Shown piece after piece: positions 6,177-7,579 of a stretch of DNA of 7,579 nt. The DNA lies in contig CALDIA010000204.1 in NCBI GenBank assembly GCA_937901455.1, positions 1 through 7,579 on the forward strand. Reading direction: 5' to 3'. This DNA comes from an uncultured Bacteroidales bacterium (GTDB taxonomy: Bacteria > Bacteroidota > Bacteroidia > Bacteroidales > WCHB1-69). The position numbers and the translations under genes were made by a program. The notes below the pieces were generated by a model. The model made no database searches, was not told the DNA's origin, and saw nothing but the letters and a program-made list of their open reading frames with translations. Numbering within the stretch: the first letter of the stretch is position 1; the number at the start of each line of letters is the position of its first letter.

Positions 6177-7579
6177 CAAGCGTACCAAACAGCGGCAGCC
6201 TGAAACGCGCCTACTTCACCCTTTACAGGCACGGCGCGGCGGCTTTTCCCTTGGAGAGCCGTCGGCAGGGGCAGGTGCGCAAGATGACGCAAGCCGCCTT
6301 CAAGGAGGCCGTCATGGCCGACGACAGCATTACCCTGACATTGGTGTCGACCGTGCGGCTCGACTTCCGCCTGCGCGACTACATCGTCTATGACGGCAGG
6401 CCTTATTTCCTCAACCGCCTGCCCGAGACGAGCATAGGTACCGACAGGAGATACACCTACAAGCTGGTATTCGAGGGGGCGATGTTCGAGCTTGGCCGCG
6501 TCGCCTTCGTCATGCCCGACGCCTTCGGGTACGACTACTACGGGACGCTGCCCGAGTTCGCAAGGCTCGTCGTCGACAACATGAACCGCGTGAACGAATG
6601 GGTGGAGTGGAGCTATAACGGCAACACATACAAGGCGAAGTTCAGCGAGAAACGAACATACCAAGGTACAGCCTACTACTATTGGAGGAATTATGGCAAC
6701 AGTAATCTGAATGTCGGTGTGTTGATTACATTGAGCCGACATCCTTCGGCTGGCGACAACGGCTATAGCCCAATTGGTGCCGTGCAGAGTAGCGAGGTCG
6801 TATCATACCACCGCTGGACGCTCGACTTCCCGAAGGCGACGACGCAGGCCGCCGAATATCCCGCGCCGGAGAATCACATTCCCGAAAACGCATATACCTA
6901 CGGATGGGCTGATGCCGTTCAAGACGACTATGAGCCTTACATCGCACCCTATGAATACCGTCAAGACAGCAACTGGGACGAAGGTCAGGAGCATTACCTT
7001 GACCGAGAGGTTACTGACCGCTATGGCGAATTGTCGTGGCAGACAGCCTTGGACGACCTGCAATCGCTTGCTCCTGCCATGCCGCCTACAGGCCCGTCCG
7101 ACACCGCCACGGCGTACAACCAGCTTACCTTCACGATTAGGAAGCGTACGTACAATTGGGCGGACAATGCTTGGCAAGGGCCTGTCACCACGTCATACGA
7201 AAACCATACCGTCAGCATCCCCGTGAGGTTCGTGGCAAAGGTCAGTTCGGCGACCAACTGGCAGATTGACCCCATCATCCCGCAGGGCGGCAGCGTCACG
7301 AGCGACGACTACCCGACGGAAAGCCTCCTGCTCTCATACGACCAGCACAGCTGCCTTGGCGTGCTGCAAGACCTCACCGCGCAATGGACGGACTGGGAGT
7401 GGCGCGTCAACGACTCCGTGGAGTACGGCCACGTCAACGGCGAGATGCTGGTGTGCGGCACCGTGACGATGAAACGGCGCAAGAGCATCGTTGACTTCAC
7501 GGGTTCGGTTGTGCATCTGATGGGCTTCGGACGCAGCGGCGGCCTGGCTTCAGTCATCCGCAAGTATGCCGACGACGGC
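6173..7579 (+). CDS. Tail hub / tip protein (Tal-like), N-terminal part, runs off the right edge
   Basis: The ATG at 6173 overlaps the Dit-like stop as ATGA, implying translational coupling. The frame is open for 469 codons to the last base with no stop, so the C-terminus is outside the window. Residues 1-140 look like the N-terminal hub domain of tail-associated proteins: DDSITLTLVSTVRLDFRLRD (50-69) and YIVYDGRPYFLNRLPE (70-85), then YTYKLVFEGAMFELGRVAF and LPEFARLVVDNMNRVNEW. Residues 382-469 look like a further hub part: TESLLLSYDQHSCLGVLQDL, WTDWEWRVND, and FGRSGGLASVIRKYADDG at the window end. Between them, about 141-381, is a Tyr/Trp/Asp-rich stretch that I do not recognise. Such proteins form the trimeric hub below the Dit ring and often carry a peptidoglycan-cleaving or receptor-binding C-terminus; whether this one does cannot be seen. 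Its position after Dit supports the call, but the family match is from memory. Confidence 0.7.
   Translation, partial: MTSVPNSGSLKRAYFTLYRHGAAAFPLESRRQGQVRKMTQAAFKEAVMADDSITLTLVSTVRLDFRLRDYIVYDGRPYFLNRLPETSIGTDRRYTYKLVFEGAMFELGRVAFVMPDAFGYDYYGTLPEFARLVVDNMNRVNEWVEWSYNGNTYKAKFSEKRTYQGTAYYYWRNYGNSNLNVGVLITLSRHPSAGDNGYSPIGAVQSSEVVSYHRWTLDFPKATTQAAEYPAPENHIPENAYTYGWADAVQDDYEPYIAPYEYRQDSNWDEGQEHYLDREVTDRYGELSWQTALDDLQSLAPAMPPTGPSDTATAYNQLTFTIRKRTYNWADNAWQGPVTTSYENHTVSIPVRFVAKVSSATNWQIDPIIPQGGSVTSDDYPTESLLLSYDQHSCLGVLQDLTAQWTDWEWRVNDSVEYGHVNGEMLVCGTVTMKRRKSIVDFTGSVVHLMGFGRSGGLASVIRKYADDG

Noticed and set aside
5373..6188. Long antisense open frame (271 codons) opposite the Dit-like gene
   Set aside because: It lies almost entirely opposite a well-supported gene in GC-rich DNA, where long antisense frames arise from codon bias. 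Its product has no coherent domain pattern, and it runs against the direction of the whole module.

Overview
The window is a stretch of the tail-morphogenesis module of a long, non-contractile-tailed (siphovirus-like) phage or prophage. All genes lie on the + strand and are tightly packed, in the conserved order of such modules: end of an upstream tail gene (probably the tail tube), tail assembly chaperone pair, tape measure protein, distal-tail-like protein, and tail hub/tip protein. No integrase, lysis, packaging or host gene is visible. The style of the proteins (the tape measure N-terminal region, the Dit-like protein and the 'FEG' hub N-terminus) resembles prophages of Bacteroidota such as Bacteroides or Prevotella. 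That assignment rests on family resemblance recalled from memory, not on a search, and is moderate at best.

Layout: 3-125 is the last 40 codons of an upstream gene. 126-187 is a short intergenic gap with a GC-rich hairpin. 188-736 is a G-like tail assembly chaperone. A second reading frame, -1 relative to it, carries a T-like segment ending at 969. The two frames overlap, and the join has the parts expected of programmed -1 frameshifting: a candidate slip site at 667-673, a 9-nt spacer, and complementary segments that can form an H-type pseudoknot at 683-764. 986-5431 is a 1481-residue tape measure protein behind a consensus Shine-Dalgarno sequence. 5451-6176 is a distal-tail-like protein. 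6173-7579 is a hub/tip protein that starts in an ATGA overlap and runs off the right edge; it has no stop codon in the window.

The genes should act together as follows. The chaperones coat the tape measure protein, whose length sets the tail length. The tube protein polymerises around it. The Dit-like and hub proteins form the tip from which the tail initiates. There is no gene-free stretch longer than 62 bases. The most unusual signals are the frameshift/pseudoknot region, the sharp GC change within the tape measure gene, and a large apparent insert in the hub protein. I see no sign of a defence system, CRISPR array, tRNA or insertion sequence.
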